From Streptomyces sp. NBC_00190 (lineage in GTDB: Bacteria; Actinomycetota; Actinomycetes; Streptomycetales; Streptomycetaceae), in assembly GCF_036203305.1 (NCBI RefSeq), contig NZ_CP108131.1, positions 2,170,001 to 2,234,000 on the forward strand: a stretch of 64,000 nt of DNA, read 5' to 3'. The notes beneath the pieces are model-generated. The model was not told the DNA's origin and ran no database searches. It worked only from the letters and a program-made list of their open reading frames with translations. A program made the position numbers and the translations under genes. This document shows, piece by piece, positions 44,170 through 55,101 of this stretch. The number at the start of each line of letters is the position of its first letter. Positions within the stretch are counted from its first letter, which is position 1.

Positions 44170-45120
44170 ATGCGGCCGACCGGGGACACGGCGGACTCGG
44201 CCGACGCGGCAGAACTCAGCCGGCTGCTGCGCGGCGGCCCCTTCCACCTCGCCCTGCGCGCCGCCCTCGCCGCGCGTGGACTTCCCCTGCACCGGGTCCA
44301 GCACCGGCTCGCGGCCCGGGGGATCAAGGTCGGTGTCACCAGCCTCAGCTACTGGCAGCAGGGCGCCCGGCGGCCGCGGCACGCCGAGTCCCTGCGGGCC
44401 GTGACGGCCCTGGAGCAGATCCTGGAGCTGCCCGACGGGGCCCTCGTCCGGCTGCTCCTCGCCCCGGAACCCGCCCCCGGGCCCGCCCGCCCGGCCGCCC
44501 GCTCGTACCGGGCCCTGTTCAGCGTCGGCGGGACGGTGGAGCAGCTGCTGGACGGGATGGAACTCCCGTCGGACGGCGGACTGCACACGCTCGCCCACCA
44601 CGAGCGGGTCCGCATCGGCCCGGCGGGCGAGATGCTGGCCCGCGAGTCGCAGCAGATCGTCCGGGCCCACCGGGACGGGGTCGACCGCTACGTCGCCGTC
44701 CACCACGGCGATCCGGGCTGCGACGTGTCCCGGATCAGCGTGACGGCGTACGAGAACTGCCGCACGGGCCGTGTGCGGTGCCACCCGGAGGCCGGGGTGG
44801 TGGTCGCGGAGCTGCTCTTCGACGCCCGGTTGCGGCGCGGGGACACGTACGTCTTCGGCTACGGCATCGAGGACGGCACGGGCGTCCGCAGCGGCGAGTA
44901 CGTGCGCGGCTTCAGCTACGCGGGCGGCCAGTACATGCTCCAGGTCCGCTTCGACGAGTCCGCCCTGCCGGTGCGCTGCCGCCGCTTCGCGCGCAGCGGG
45001 CCGAAGGCCGCGCGCACCGGCCTCGCGGACCTCACGCCGAGCGGCCGCCACCGGGCGGTGCACCTGGTGGAGCAGGCGGTACGGCGCGGGATCCTCGGGA
45101 TCGTCTGGGACTGGGACTGA
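44170..45120 (+). CDS. HTH DNA-binding protein of unknown specificity
   Basis: A 316-residue regulator. An N-terminal helix-turn-helix of XRE type spans about residues 20-90 (LPLHRVQHRLAARGIKVGVTSLSYWQQGARRP followed by a helical cap). Residues about 110-316 form a beta-rich domain with HHERVRIGPAGEMLARESQQIVRAHRDGVDRYVAVHHGDPG and YGIEDGTGVRSGEYVRGFSYAGGQYML, which I do not recognise and which may be a sensor. ATG 44170 has GAGGAGG upstream. GTGAACG motifs in front suggest autoregulation and control of the divergent protease pair. It converges on a Rieske lipoprotein gene. Confidence 0.75.
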   Translation: MRPTGDTADSADAAELSRLLRGGPFHLALRAALAARGLPLHRVQHRLAARGIKVGVTSLSYWQQGARRPRHAESLRAVTALEQILELPDGALVRLLLAPEPAPGPARPAARSYRALFSVGGTVEQLLDGMELPSDGGLHTLAHHERVRIGPAGEMLARESQQIVRAHRDGVDRYVAVHHGDPGCDVSRISVTAYENCRTGRVRCHPEAGVVVAELLFDARLRRGDTYVFGYGIEDGTGVRSGEYVRGFSYAGGQYMLQVRFDESALPVRCRRFARSGPKAARTGLADLTPSGRHRAVHLVEQAVRRGILGIVWDWD

Positions 45121-45139
45121 CCGGCCCGCTCCCGGTCAG
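45117..45139. terminator. Compact bidirectional terminator spanning both stop codons
   Basis: CTGACCGG / CCGGTCAG, an 8-bp stem with a 7-nt loop. The left arm holds the TGA of the HTH gene and the right arm the TGA of the Rieske gene, so the convergent units end in one shared hairpin. Confidence 0.7.
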
Positions 45140-45567
45140 CCCGCGACGAGCTTGCCGTTCTCCGCCTTGACGGGGACCGCGGGCAGCGGGTCGGTGGCCG
45201 GGCCGCGCAGCACCTTGCCGGTCGCCACGTCGAAGCGGCTGCCGTGGCAGGGGCAGTTGCCCTCACCTTCGACGATCTTGTCCAGTACGCAGCCGGCGTG
45301 CGTGCACTGGGCGCTGAACGCCTTGTATTCGCCCTCCGCCGGGCAGCTGACGATCAGCTTCCGCTCCCGGTACAGTTTCGCCCCGCCGACCGGGACCTCG
45401 GCCGCGGCTCCCAGCTCCACCGGGGCGGTGGGCGTCGCGGGAGTGTTCCCGCCGGTACGGCTCTCGGTGGAGCAGGCCGCGAGTGCCGCTCCGGCGCCGG
45501 CCGCTCCCGCGAGCGCGGCGGCGCCCCTGAGCACGGTACGGCGGGCGGGGGACGGCGACACGGACAT
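45136..45567 (-). CDS. Tat-exported Rieske [2Fe-2S] lipoprotein
   Basis: A 143-residue exported Rieske protein. The signal has a Tat-like ARRTVLRG and a lipobox LAAC (Cys32), so it is likely folded in the cytosol, exported with its cluster and anchored by a lipid. Ligands are Cys88, His90, Cys105 and His108; Cys93 and Cys107 can form the disulfide of respiratory-type Rieske proteins (CTHAGC, CPCHGS). AGGAGAG precedes ATG 45567. It stands alone without partner oxidase genes, so its electron partners are unknown. Confidence 0.9.
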   Translation of the reverse strand: MSVSPSPARRTVLRGAAALAGAAGAGAALAACSTESRTGGNTPATPTAPVELGAAAEVPVGGAKLYRERKLIVSCPAEGEYKAFSAQCTHAGCVLDKIVEGEGNCPCHGSRFDVATGKVLRGPATDPLPAVPVKAENGKLVAG

Positions 45568-45642
45568 GGAACTCTCCTGGAGAAGCGGGCGGGGCACGGC
45601 GCACCCGACGATACCGCCGTCCGATGGGGTACCTTCCCCCGC

Positions 45643-46518
45643 GTGATCGTCGTCGGCGGAGAAGCCCTCATCGACCTGGTGCCCGTGGCACGGCCGCCGG
45701 GCGCCCTGCTGCCCCGGCCGGGCGGCGGACCGTACAACACCGCTCTCGCGCTCGGCCGCCTCGGCGCCGAGGTGGCCTTCTGCTCCCGGGTCTCGGCCGA
45801 CGGCTTCGGCGAGAACCTGCTGACCGGGCTGCGGGCGGCCGGCGTGGACCTGTCGCTCGTGCAGCGCGGGCCGGAGCCGACCACCCTCGCCGTGCCCTCG
45901 CTGGCCCCGGACGGCTCGGCCTCGTACGGCTTCTACGTCGAGGGCACCGCGGACCGGCTGTTCACCCTGCCGCCCACCCTCCCGGCCTCCGTACGGGCCC
46001 TCGCGCTCGGGACCTGCTCGCTCGTGCTGGAGCCGGGCGCGAGCGCGTACGAGACCCTGCTGCGCCGGGAGTCGCGGCGCGGGCTGCTGACCCTGCTGGA
46101 CCCCAACATCCGGCCGGCGCTGATCGCGGATCCGGCGGCCTACCGCGCCCGGTTCCTGACCGGGCTGCTGCCGTACGCGTCCGTCCTCAAACTGTCGGAG
46201 GAGGACGCCTTCTGGCTGGGGGGCCGGCCCCGCGACTGGCTGGCGGCGGGGCCGTCGGCCGTGGTCCTGACCCGGGGCGCGGCGGGGCTGACGGTCTGGA
46301 CGCGGGAGGGCGCGGAGCACTCGGTGGCGGCCCGCCGGGTCACGGTGGCGGACACGATCGGGGCGGGCGACACCGTCAACGCCGCTCTGCTGCACCGGCT
46401 CTCAGATGCGCGGGACCGCGCGGTGGACTGGCCCGACGTGCTGGCCTACGCCGCGCACGCGGCGGCCTTGACCTGCACGCGGGCGGGCGCGGAGCCGCCG
46501 TACGCGGCGGAGCTGTAG
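45643..46518 (+). CDS. PfkB-family carbohydrate kinase
   Basis: A 291-residue ribokinase-fold sugar or nucleoside kinase. The N-terminal GGEALIDLVP and GGGPYNTALALGRLGAEVAF bind substrate; the C-terminal DTIGAGDTVNAALL contains the anion hole and catalytic Asp. Fructokinase-type activity is the usual annotation for this subgroup, but specificity cannot be read. GTG 45643 has no Shine-Dalgarno, and TACCTT ends 7 nt upstream, again suggesting a leaderless message. Confidence 0.88.
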   Translation: MIVVGGEALIDLVPVARPPGALLPRPGGGPYNTALALGRLGAEVAFCSRVSADGFGENLLTGLRAAGVDLSLVQRGPEPTTLAVPSLAPDGSASYGFYVEGTADRLFTLPPTLPASVRALALGTCSLVLEPGASAYETLLRRESRRGLLTLLDPNIRPALIADPAAYRARFLTGLLPYASVLKLSEEDAFWLGGRPRDWLAAGPSAVVLTRGAAGLTVWTREGAEHSVAARRVTVADTIGAGDTVNAALLHRLSDARDRAVDWPDVLAYAAHAAALTCTRAGAEPPYAAEL

Positions 46519-46558
46519 CGCTTCAGCGCAGTGCGGCAGCGCTTCAGCGCAGTGCGGC
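46517..46558. repeat. 21-bp tandem duplication at the TetR gene 3' end
   Basis: AGCGCTTCAGCGCAGTGCGGC repeated twice without mismatch (46517-46537, 46538-46558). The inner copy contains the TetR stop codon; the outer copy begins inside the stop codon of the PfkB gene. Confidence 0.9.
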
Positions 46559-47185
46559 CCAGACCGTCCGGGCCACGGCGGGGGCGAACTCCTCCACCGG
46601 CTGGACCACGTCCGCACCGGAGAAGTGCAGGAAGAAGGCCCGCTGGAAGCAGGCGCCGAGCAGCAGGGACGCGGCGGCCCGCGGATCGGCGTCGGGGCGC
46701 AGCCGTCCGGCGTCGAGCTCGCGCCGCAGCCGCCCGGCCAGGGCGTTGAGGATCACGTGCGGCCCGGCGCCGATCTTCCGCACGCCCTCGCGGTGGCGGG
46801 TGAGCAGGACGGGGTCGGCGAAGAGCGAGGCGGCCATGGGCATCGCGTCGGCGTAGAAGAGCGAGGCGTGCCGGGCGATGGCGGCGAGCCCCTCTTCGAC
46901 CCCTCCCTCGGATCCCTCCTCGGCTCCCTGCCCGACCGCGCCCTCTCCCGGCTCGGCGAGCAGGGCGGTCATGAGCGGGCCCGCGTTGGGCGTGCGCTCC
47001 ATCAGCACCCGCACGAACAGCTCTTCCTTGTTCGCGAAGTGCTTGTAGAGCGCGGCCTCGGAGCAGCCGGCCTCGCGGGCGATGGCCTTGGTGGTGGCAT
47101 TCGCCAGTCCACTGGTGCGCATCAGGGTCTCGGCGGCGTCGAGGAGCCGCTCGGGGGTGGGGCGGCTTGACTTTGAGGTGAGCAT
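46544..47185 (-). CDS. TetR-family transcriptional regulator
   Basis: A 213-residue TetR repressor. The HTH is residues about 10-55 (PERLLDAAETLMRTSGLANATTKAIAREAGCSEAALYKHFANKEELF). The ligand domain has an acidic Glu/Gly-rich loop at about 80-98 (EPGEGAVGQGAEEGSEGG). ATG 47185 and its GGGTGAGTGA ribosome binding site lie inside one arm of the large inverted repeat shared with the divergent gene, so the protein probably represses its own translation start region. The regulated partner is the adjacent NAD(P)-binding protein. Confidence 0.9.
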   Translation of the reverse strand: MLTSKSSRPTPERLLDAAETLMRTSGLANATTKAIAREAGCSEAALYKHFANKEELFVRVLMERTPNAGPLMTALLAEPGEGAVGQGAEEGSEGGVEEGLAAIARHASLFYADAMPMAASLFADPVLLTRHREGVRKIGAGPHVILNALAGRLRRELDAGRLRPDADPRAAASLLLGACFQRAFFLHFSGADVVQPVEEFAPAVARTVWAALR

Positions 47186-47226
47186 TCACTCACCCTAGTC
47201 GAAGCGAGGGTGAGTGAATGCTCACC
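47177..47226. promoter_or_regulatory. 50-bp inverted repeat, operator between TetR and NAD(P)-binding gene
   Basis: Two perfect 20-bp arms (GGTGAGCATTCACTCACCCT and its complement) separated by 10 bp. Each arm contains TGAG-N6-CTCA, so two TetR dimers could bind. The left arm contains the tetR start codon; the mirror image creates an equivalent ATG with GGGTGAGTGA on the other strand at 47218. Confidence 0.8.
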
Positions 47227-47263
47227 CACCACCTGCTCCACCTCTTCGGCCACGGGGGAATCC

Positions 47264-47914
47264 ATGAAGATCACGGTGTTCGGTGCCACGGGCGGCGTCG
47301 GCCGCGAAGTCGTCCGGCAGGCACTCGACGCGGGGCACGAGGTGACCGCGGTGGTCCGCGACCCGGCCCGCCTGCCCGTTCCCGCCCACGAGCGGCTCCA
47401 CGTGGCCACGGTGGCCGACGTGACCGACCAGGAGGCGCTGCTGCCGGTGGTGAGCGGCCAGGACGCGGTGGTCTCCGCACTGGGCGCGGCGACCAACAAG
47501 CAGGCCAAGCAGACTCCCATCGCGGGCCCGGCCCTCGACGCGATCACCTCGGCCATGGACCGGGCGGGCGTGCGGCGGCTGTCCGCCGTCAGCGCCGCTC
47601 CGGTCGGCCGGCTACCGGACGGCGAGGGGGTGTTCACCCGGGCCGTGGTCTACCCGCTGCTGCGCAGGCTGCTGCGGGACGTGTACGCGGACCTCGCGGA
47701 CATGGAGGCGGCGATGGGGGCGAGCGGTACGCAATGGACGGTCATCCGCCCGCCGATGCTCCAGAACAAGCCCCACACCGGGAGGTACCGGCGCGCGATC
47801 GACGGCAACGTGCGGGGCGGCCGGGTCATCCCCCGCGCGGACGTCGCGGACGCCCTGCTGGCGAGCCTGACGGACCCGGCCACCGCCGGCCACGCGGTGG
47901 GCGTGGCGTCGTAG
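47264..47914 (+). CDS. NAD(P)-binding protein (atypical SDR, NmrA/YwnB-like)
   Basis: A 216-residue Rossmann protein. The dinucleotide motif is ITVFGATGGVGREVVRQALDAGHEVTAVVRDP; DAVVSALGAATN follows strand 4 and TQWTVIRPPML the C-terminal lobe. The usual SDR Tyr-x3-Lys pair is not evident, in keeping with atypical SDRs that sense redox or reduce flavin-like substrates. GGGGGA precedes ATG 47264. Control by the divergent TetR gene through the 47177-47226 repeat is inferred. Confidence 0.85.
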   Translation: MKITVFGATGGVGREVVRQALDAGHEVTAVVRDPARLPVPAHERLHVATVADVTDQEALLPVVSGQDAVVSALGAATNKQAKQTPIAGPALDAITSAMDRAGVRRLSAVSAAPVGRLPDGEGVFTRAVVYPLLRRLLRDVYADLADMEAAMGASGTQWTVIRPPMLQNKPHTGRYRRAIDGNVRGGRVIPRADVADALLASLTDPATAGHAVGVAS

Positions 47915-47986
47915 GGCCGCCCGGCCCCGCTGGCGGGGCTCCGCCCAAGAGCCCGCGGCAGCCCCCGCAACGGCGCCGCAGACGCA

Positions 47987-48016
47987 GAGGGGCCCGGCCG
48001 GCCGGCCGAGCCCCTC
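47987..48016. terminator. Hairpin between the NAD(P)-binding gene and uvrA
   Basis: GAGGGGC / GCCCCTC closes a GC-rich loop that can itself pair (CCGG repeats). It lies between converging genes and can serve both. Confidence 0.6.
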
Positions 48017-48037
48017 CCGCCGCGCTCAGCGCAGCGG

Positions 48038-51013
<2,976 letters not shown>

Positions 51014-51202
51014 GCCGGTCCGCACCTTTCTTGAGAGAGCGGGGGGCACGGGGCCCCCGTCCCAGGGTATGGGGGGGCGCCTCTGCGATGGACTTGCTGT
51101 CCGGACTTCGAGCGTATAGCACGCACATTCGATTTACGGCACTACGCCAACCGCTTCACCCGATCGTGTGGCCGCGGGCCCGCGACCACTAGGCTCGGCT
51201 TC

Positions 51203-51892
51203 ATGACTGATCATGTGCACGACCTGCGATCTGTACGTGAAGCGACCGAACGGCTCCTGACCGCGGTCGCGAAGCTGGACAACGCCGCCCTCGCCGAGGA
51301 GTCACTGCTCCCCGGCTGGAGCCGGGGCCACATCCTGGCCCACCTCGCGCGCAACGCGGACGCCCTCGTCAACGTCTTCGAGGGGCGCCCGATGTACGAG
51401 AGCGCCGAAGCCCGCGACCAGGACATCGAGCGCGATGCGGGCCGACCCCTGGAAGAACAGCTGGCGGACCTCCGTGATTCCGGGGCCCGCTTCCTCGCCA
51501 CCACGGAGCCCGACCAGGACTGGTCCCGCACCGTCGAGCTGCGCAACGGCGTCACCGATCTCGCCGCGAACGTGCCCTTCCGCCGCTGGGTCGAGGTCGA
51601 GCTGCACCACGTCGACCTGAACATCGGCTACGAGCTCTCCGATCTCCCGGACGAGTTCACCGACCGCGAGATCATCTTCCTCGCCGACCGCTGGTCGGGC
51701 CGGCCGGAGGTGCCGCCGACGGCCCTCGCCACGGGCGACGGGCGCGGCTGGCGCACCGGCTCGGCCGGGGACCCGGCCGTCACCGTGTCCGGCACCCCGG
51801 CCGGGCTGCTGGCCTGGCTGGCGGGCCGCGGCGACAAGGGCGCCTCCCTGACGACGAGCGGTGGCCCGCTCCCCGGGCTCCCCCCGCTCTAG
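51203..51892 (+). CDS. Maleylpyruvate isomerase-family (DinB fold) mycothiol-dependent enzyme
   Basis: A 229-residue protein. The four-helix DinB fold with PGWSRGHILAHLARNADALVN carries a metal-binding His (residue 47), and RRWVEVELHHVDLNIGYELSDL (about 128-149) supplies the Glu/His pair of zinc-dependent mycothiol transferases. A C-terminal SCP2-like region ends the protein. The reaction is unknown; detoxification by mycothiol conjugation is the family role. No Shine-Dalgarno; TAGGCT ends 7 nt before ATG 51203. Confidence 0.85.
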   Translation: MTDHVHDLRSVREATERLLTAVAKLDNAALAEESLLPGWSRGHILAHLARNADALVNVFEGRPMYESAEARDQDIERDAGRPLEEQLADLRDSGARFLATTEPDQDWSRTVELRNGVTDLAANVPFRRWVEVELHHVDLNIGYELSDLPDEFTDREIIFLADRWSGRPEVPPTALATGDGRGWRTGSAGDPAVTVSGTPAGLLAWLAGRGDKGASLTTSGGPLPGLPPL

Positions 51893-51901
51893 GATCAAGA
51901 C

Positions 51902-52558
51902 ATGACGTACACCGGAGAGGTCAAGGTCGGCGGTCCGGCCGACGTGCACGAACTCGCGGACCTGATGATTTCCAAGGTCGCGGTGGGCCCGATGAACAAC
52001 AACGCCTACCTGTTGCGCTGCCGGGCCACCGACGAGCAGCTGCTGATCGACGCGGCCGCGGACGCGGACACACTGCTGAGCCTGATCGGCGACGACGGCA
52101 TCGCGTCGGTCGTCACCACCCACCAGCACGGAGACCACTGGGGCGCCCTCCAGGCCGTGGTCGACGCGACGGGGGCGGCCACCTACGCGGGCGCCCTCGA
52201 CGCCGAGGGCATCCCGGTGGCGACCGACGTCCTGGTCGCGGACGGGGACACCGTGCGCGTCGGACGGGTGGAACTCACCGCCCGCCACCTCGTCGGTCAC
52301 ACCCCAGGCTCGATCGCGCTGATCTACGACGACCCGCACGGACACCCGCACGTCTTCACCGGGGACTGCCTCTTCCCCGGCGGCGTCGGCAACACGTGGG
52401 GTGACCCGAAGGCCTTCGCGACGCTGATCGACGACGTCCAGCACAAGATCTTCGAGCAGTTGCCGGACGAGGCCTGGGTGTATCCGGGGCACGGCAACGA
52501 CACCACGCTCGGCGCCGAGCGTCCGCACCTCACGGAGTGGCGCGAGCGCGGCTGGTAG
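51902..52558 (+). CDS. MBL-fold metallo-hydrolase (glyoxalase II-like)
   Basis: A 218-residue hydrolase. The metal motif HQHGDH is at residues 74-79, with later ligands in VGHTPGSIALIYDD, FTGDCLFPGG and YPGHGNDT, the glyoxalase II arrangement for thioester cleavage. It starts 9 bp after the mycothiol-enzyme gene. TAGGAT (51890-51895) ends 6 nt before the ATG and contains the upstream TAG stop, so it may have its own leaderless promoter. A mycothiol-thioester substrate is an inference from the neighbour. Confidence 0.9.
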   Translation: MTYTGEVKVGGPADVHELADLMISKVAVGPMNNNAYLLRCRATDEQLLIDAAADADTLLSLIGDDGIASVVTTHQHGDHWGALQAVVDATGAATYAGALDAEGIPVATDVLVADGDTVRVGRVELTARHLVGHTPGSIALIYDDPHGHPHVFTGDCLFPGGVGNTWGDPKAFATLIDDVQHKIFEQLPDEAWVYPGHGNDTTLGAERPHLTEWRERGW

Positions 52559-52626
52559 ACCCGCAATCCGTCAACTTCGGTACGCGGTGCACTCCTTCCG
52601 GTCGATGATGGCCGAGCACACGTCCT

Positions 52627-52683
52627 GAGGGACGGGGAGGGGGTACTTGCTGCACCATGCAACAAGACCCCTCCCCGTCCCTC
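52627..52683 (+). promoter_or_regulatory. Hairpin enclosing the start codon of the MHS transporter gene
   Basis: A perfect 16-bp stem, GAGGGACGGGGAGGGG (52627-52642) with CCCCTCCCCGTCCCTC (52668-52683). The 5' arm includes the ribosome binding site and the 3' arm is codons 4-9. The 25-nt loop holds ATG 52657, and TTGC (52647-52650) can pair with GCAA (52659-52662) inside it. Folding should hide the start site. Confidence 0.75.
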
Positions 52684-54087
52684 TCTCCGTCTCCCACCAC
52701 ACCCCCGCCACGGGCTCCGGCCCCGTCCGCGCCCGCGTCAGCGCCTGAGTCCCGGCCCGCCCCCTCGATGCTGCGCCTCGCCTCGGCCTCGCTCGCCGGG
52801 ACCGCCATCGAGTTCTACGACTTCTTCGTCTACGGGACGGCCGCCGCCCTCGTCCTCGGCCCGCTCTTCTTCCCGTCCTTCTCCCCGCTCGCCGGGACCC
52901 TCGCCGCCTTCGGCACCTTCGGCGTCGGCTTCCTCGCACGCCCGCTGGGTTCGGCGGTCTTCGGCCACATCGGCGACCGCTACGGCCGGCGCCCGGTGCT
53001 CCTCGCCTCCCTGCTGCTCACGGGTCTCGCCACCGTCGCCGTCGGCTGCGTGCCGACGTACGCCTCCATCGGCATGGCCGCCCCGGTACTCCTGCTCCTG
53101 CTGCGCTTCCTGCAAGGCCTCGGGCTCGGCGGCGAATGGGGCGGAGCGGTACTGCTGACCGCCGAACACGCCCCCGAGGGGCGGCGCGGCCTGTGGGCGA
53201 GCTTCCCGCAGATCGGCCCGGCGGTGGGGTTCCTGCTGGCCAACGGCCTGATGCTGACCCTGTCCGCCGCCCTGACCGACGGGCAGTTCCGGGCCTGGGG
53301 CTGGCGGGTGCCGTTCTGGGCGGCCGGGCTGCTGGCACTGGCCGGCCTGTGGCTGCGCAGCTCCGTGGAGGAGACCCCACAGTTCCGCGCGCTCGCCGAG
53401 ACCGGCCGCCGGGCCGAGGCCCCGCTGACAGAGGTCGTACGGGACCACTGGCGGCTGCTCCTGCTCACCGGCGGGGCGCTCTCGGTGGGGTACGCCGTCT
53501 TCTACGCGGTCACCACCTGGTCCCTCGCGTACGCCACCGAACACCTCGGCGTGCACCGCACGGTGATGCTCGCCTGCATCATGGCCGCGGTCGCCCTCAA
53601 GGGCCTGGCGACCCCGCTGGTGGCGCTGCTCGGCGACCGCCACGGACGGCGCCCCCTGTGCCTGATCGGCTGCGCGGCCTGCGCGCTGTGGATGTTCCCG
53701 TTCGTGGCGCTGCTGCGCACGGCGGATCCGCTGCTGATGACGGTGGGGTTCGTCGGGGCGCTGTTCGGCATGGTGACGATGTTCGCGGTCGTGGGCGCGT
53801 ACCTGCCGGAGCTGTACGCGCCGCGCATCCGGTGTACGGGCGCGGCCGTCGGCTACAACCTGGGCGGCGTGCTGGGCGGGGCGCTGACCCCGATCGTGGC
53901 GACGGCGCTGGCGGACGGCAACGGTCCGCCGTGGGGGGTCGCGGTGTACCTGACCGGGGTCGCCCTCGTCTCGCTGGCCTGCTTCGCGCTGCTGCCCGAG
54001 ACGAATCCGCTGGTCGTACGGGTCCGCAGGAAGGGCCCGCGGGCGGGTACGGGAACGGGGGCGGCCGAAGCGGCCGCCCCCGTGTAG
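52657..54087 (+). CDS. MFS transporter of the metabolite:H+ symporter (MHS) family
   Basis: A 476-residue permease with 12 predicted helices after a 38-residue Pro/Ser-rich N-terminus. AGTAIEFYDFFVYGTAAALV in helix 1 and GHIGDRYGRRPVLL are MHS hallmarks, shared with shikimate, citrate and proline/betaine importers. The substrate is not identifiable. The 3' end contains a terminator stem (54057-54081) translated as Gly/Ala repeats. Translation is probably controlled by the hairpin around the start codon. Confidence 0.9.
   Translation: MQQDPSPSLSPSPTTPPPRAPAPSAPASAPESRPAPSMLRLASASLAGTAIEFYDFFVYGTAAALVLGPLFFPSFSPLAGTLAAFGTFGVGFLARPLGSAVFGHIGDRYGRRPVLLASLLLTGLATVAVGCVPTYASIGMAAPVLLLLLRFLQGLGLGGEWGGAVLLTAEHAPEGRRGLWASFPQIGPAVGFLLANGLMLTLSAALTDGQFRAWGWRVPFWAAGLLALAGLWLRSSVEETPQFRALAETGRRAEAPLTEVVRDHWRLLLLTGGALSVGYAVFYAVTTWSLAYATEHLGVHRTVMLACIMAAVALKGLATPLVALLGDRHGRRPLCLIGCAACALWMFPFVALLRTADPLLMTVGFVGALFGMVTMFAVVGAYLPELYAPRIRCTGAAVGYNLGGVLGGALTPIVATALADGNGPPWGVAVYLTGVALVSLACFALLPETNPLVVRVRRKGPRAGTGTGAAEAAAPV
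54057..54081. terminator. Bidirectional terminator inside the MHS transporter 3' coding end
   Basis: GGGGGCGGCCG / CGGCCGCCCCC with an AAG loop, immediately before the transporter stop and 20 bp from the terC stop on the other strand. Confidence 0.8.
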
Positions 54088-54101
54088 ACCCGCGGGCCCG
54101 C

Positions 54102-55085
54102 TTACGCGTCGATGCTCTCCGGGCGGGCGGCGGCCTCGGCCGCCGCCCGCTTCTTCGAGGCCATCAGGCTGGTGATCGTGGTGATGACCAGGACACCGCA
54201 GATGACGCCCAGGGAGACCGGGATCGAGATCACCGGGACGTGCACCCCGTTCTCGTGCAGCGCGTGCAGCACCAGCTTGACGCCGATGAAGCCCAGGATG
54301 ACCGACAGGCCGTAGCTGAGGTGGACCAGCTTCTTGAGCAGGCCGCCGATGAGGAAGTACAGCTGGCGCAGACCCATCAGGGCGAAGGCGTTGGCGGTGA
54401 AGACGATGTACGGGTCCTGGGTGAGGCCGAAGATCGCGGGGATCGAGTCCAGCGCGAAGAGCACGTCGGTGGTGCCGATGGCGAGCATGACGACCATCAG
54501 CGGGGTCAGGACGCGCTTGCCGTTGCTCTGGATGAAGAGCTTGGTGCCGTGGTACCTGTCGGCGACGCCGAACTTCTTCTCGACGGACTTGAGGAGACGG
54601 TTCTCCTCGAACTCGTCCTCCTCCTCGTCCTTGCGTGCCTCCTGGATCAGCTTCCACGCGGTGTAGATCAGGAACGCGCCGAAGATGTAGAAGACCCAGG
54701 CGAAGCTGGCGATGATCGCCGCGCCGGCCGCGATGAAGACCGCGCGCAGGACCAGGGCGATCAGCACGCCCACGAGCAGTACGCGCTGCTGGAGGTGGGA
54801 GGGCACCGCGAACTTCGCCATGATCAGGACGAAGACGAAGAGGTTGTCCACGCTCAGGGACTTCTCGGTGATGAAGCCCGCGAAGAACTCCTGGGAGGCC
54901 TGGCCGTTCCCGAAGAACCACAGACCGAGGCCGAACAGCCCGGCGAGGACGATCCAGACGACCGTCCAGGTGCCCGCTTCCTTGATCGATACGTCGTGCG
55001 GTTTGCGGCCGATGAAGAAATCGGCGCCGATGAGGAGGGACAGACCAAGGATGGTCAGCGCCCACAGGGTCCAGGAAACTTCCAC
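54102..55085 (-). CDS. terC: TerC/Alx-family metal-homeostasis membrane protein
   Basis: A 327-residue protein with about nine transmembrane helices. Conserved acidic segments lie in GADFFIGRKPHDV, EKSLSVDNLFVFVLIM and TTDVLFALDSIPAIFG, the last two each containing the family's membrane aspartates. A charged central loop has EARKDEEEDEFEEN. TerC relatives export Mn(II) or assist metallation of secreted proteins. I chose GTG 55085, since GGAGG lies 10 nt upstream; GTG 55094 would leave only 1 nt. A likely Mn riboswitch is directly in front. Confidence 0.92.
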   Translation of the reverse strand: MEVSWTLWALTILGLSLLIGADFFIGRKPHDVSIKEAGTWTVVWIVLAGLFGLGLWFFGNGQASQEFFAGFITEKSLSVDNLFVFVLIMAKFAVPSHLQQRVLLVGVLIALVLRAVFIAAGAAIIASFAWVFYIFGAFLIYTAWKLIQEARKDEEEDEFEENRLLKSVEKKFGVADRYHGTKLFIQSNGKRVLTPLMVVMLAIGTTDVLFALDSIPAIFGLTQDPYIVFTANAFALMGLRQLYFLIGGLLKKLVHLSYGLSVILGFIGVKLVLHALHENGVHVPVISIPVSLGVICGVLVITTITSLMASKKRAAAEAAARPESIDA

Positions 55086-55101
55086 GGTAAACACGCCTCC
55101 G

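Noticed and set aside
51014..51202. Possible LexA/SOS box upstream of uvrA
   Set aside because: A TCGAATGTGCG stretch matches only one half of the CGAAC-N4-GTTCG consensus; the other half fails.
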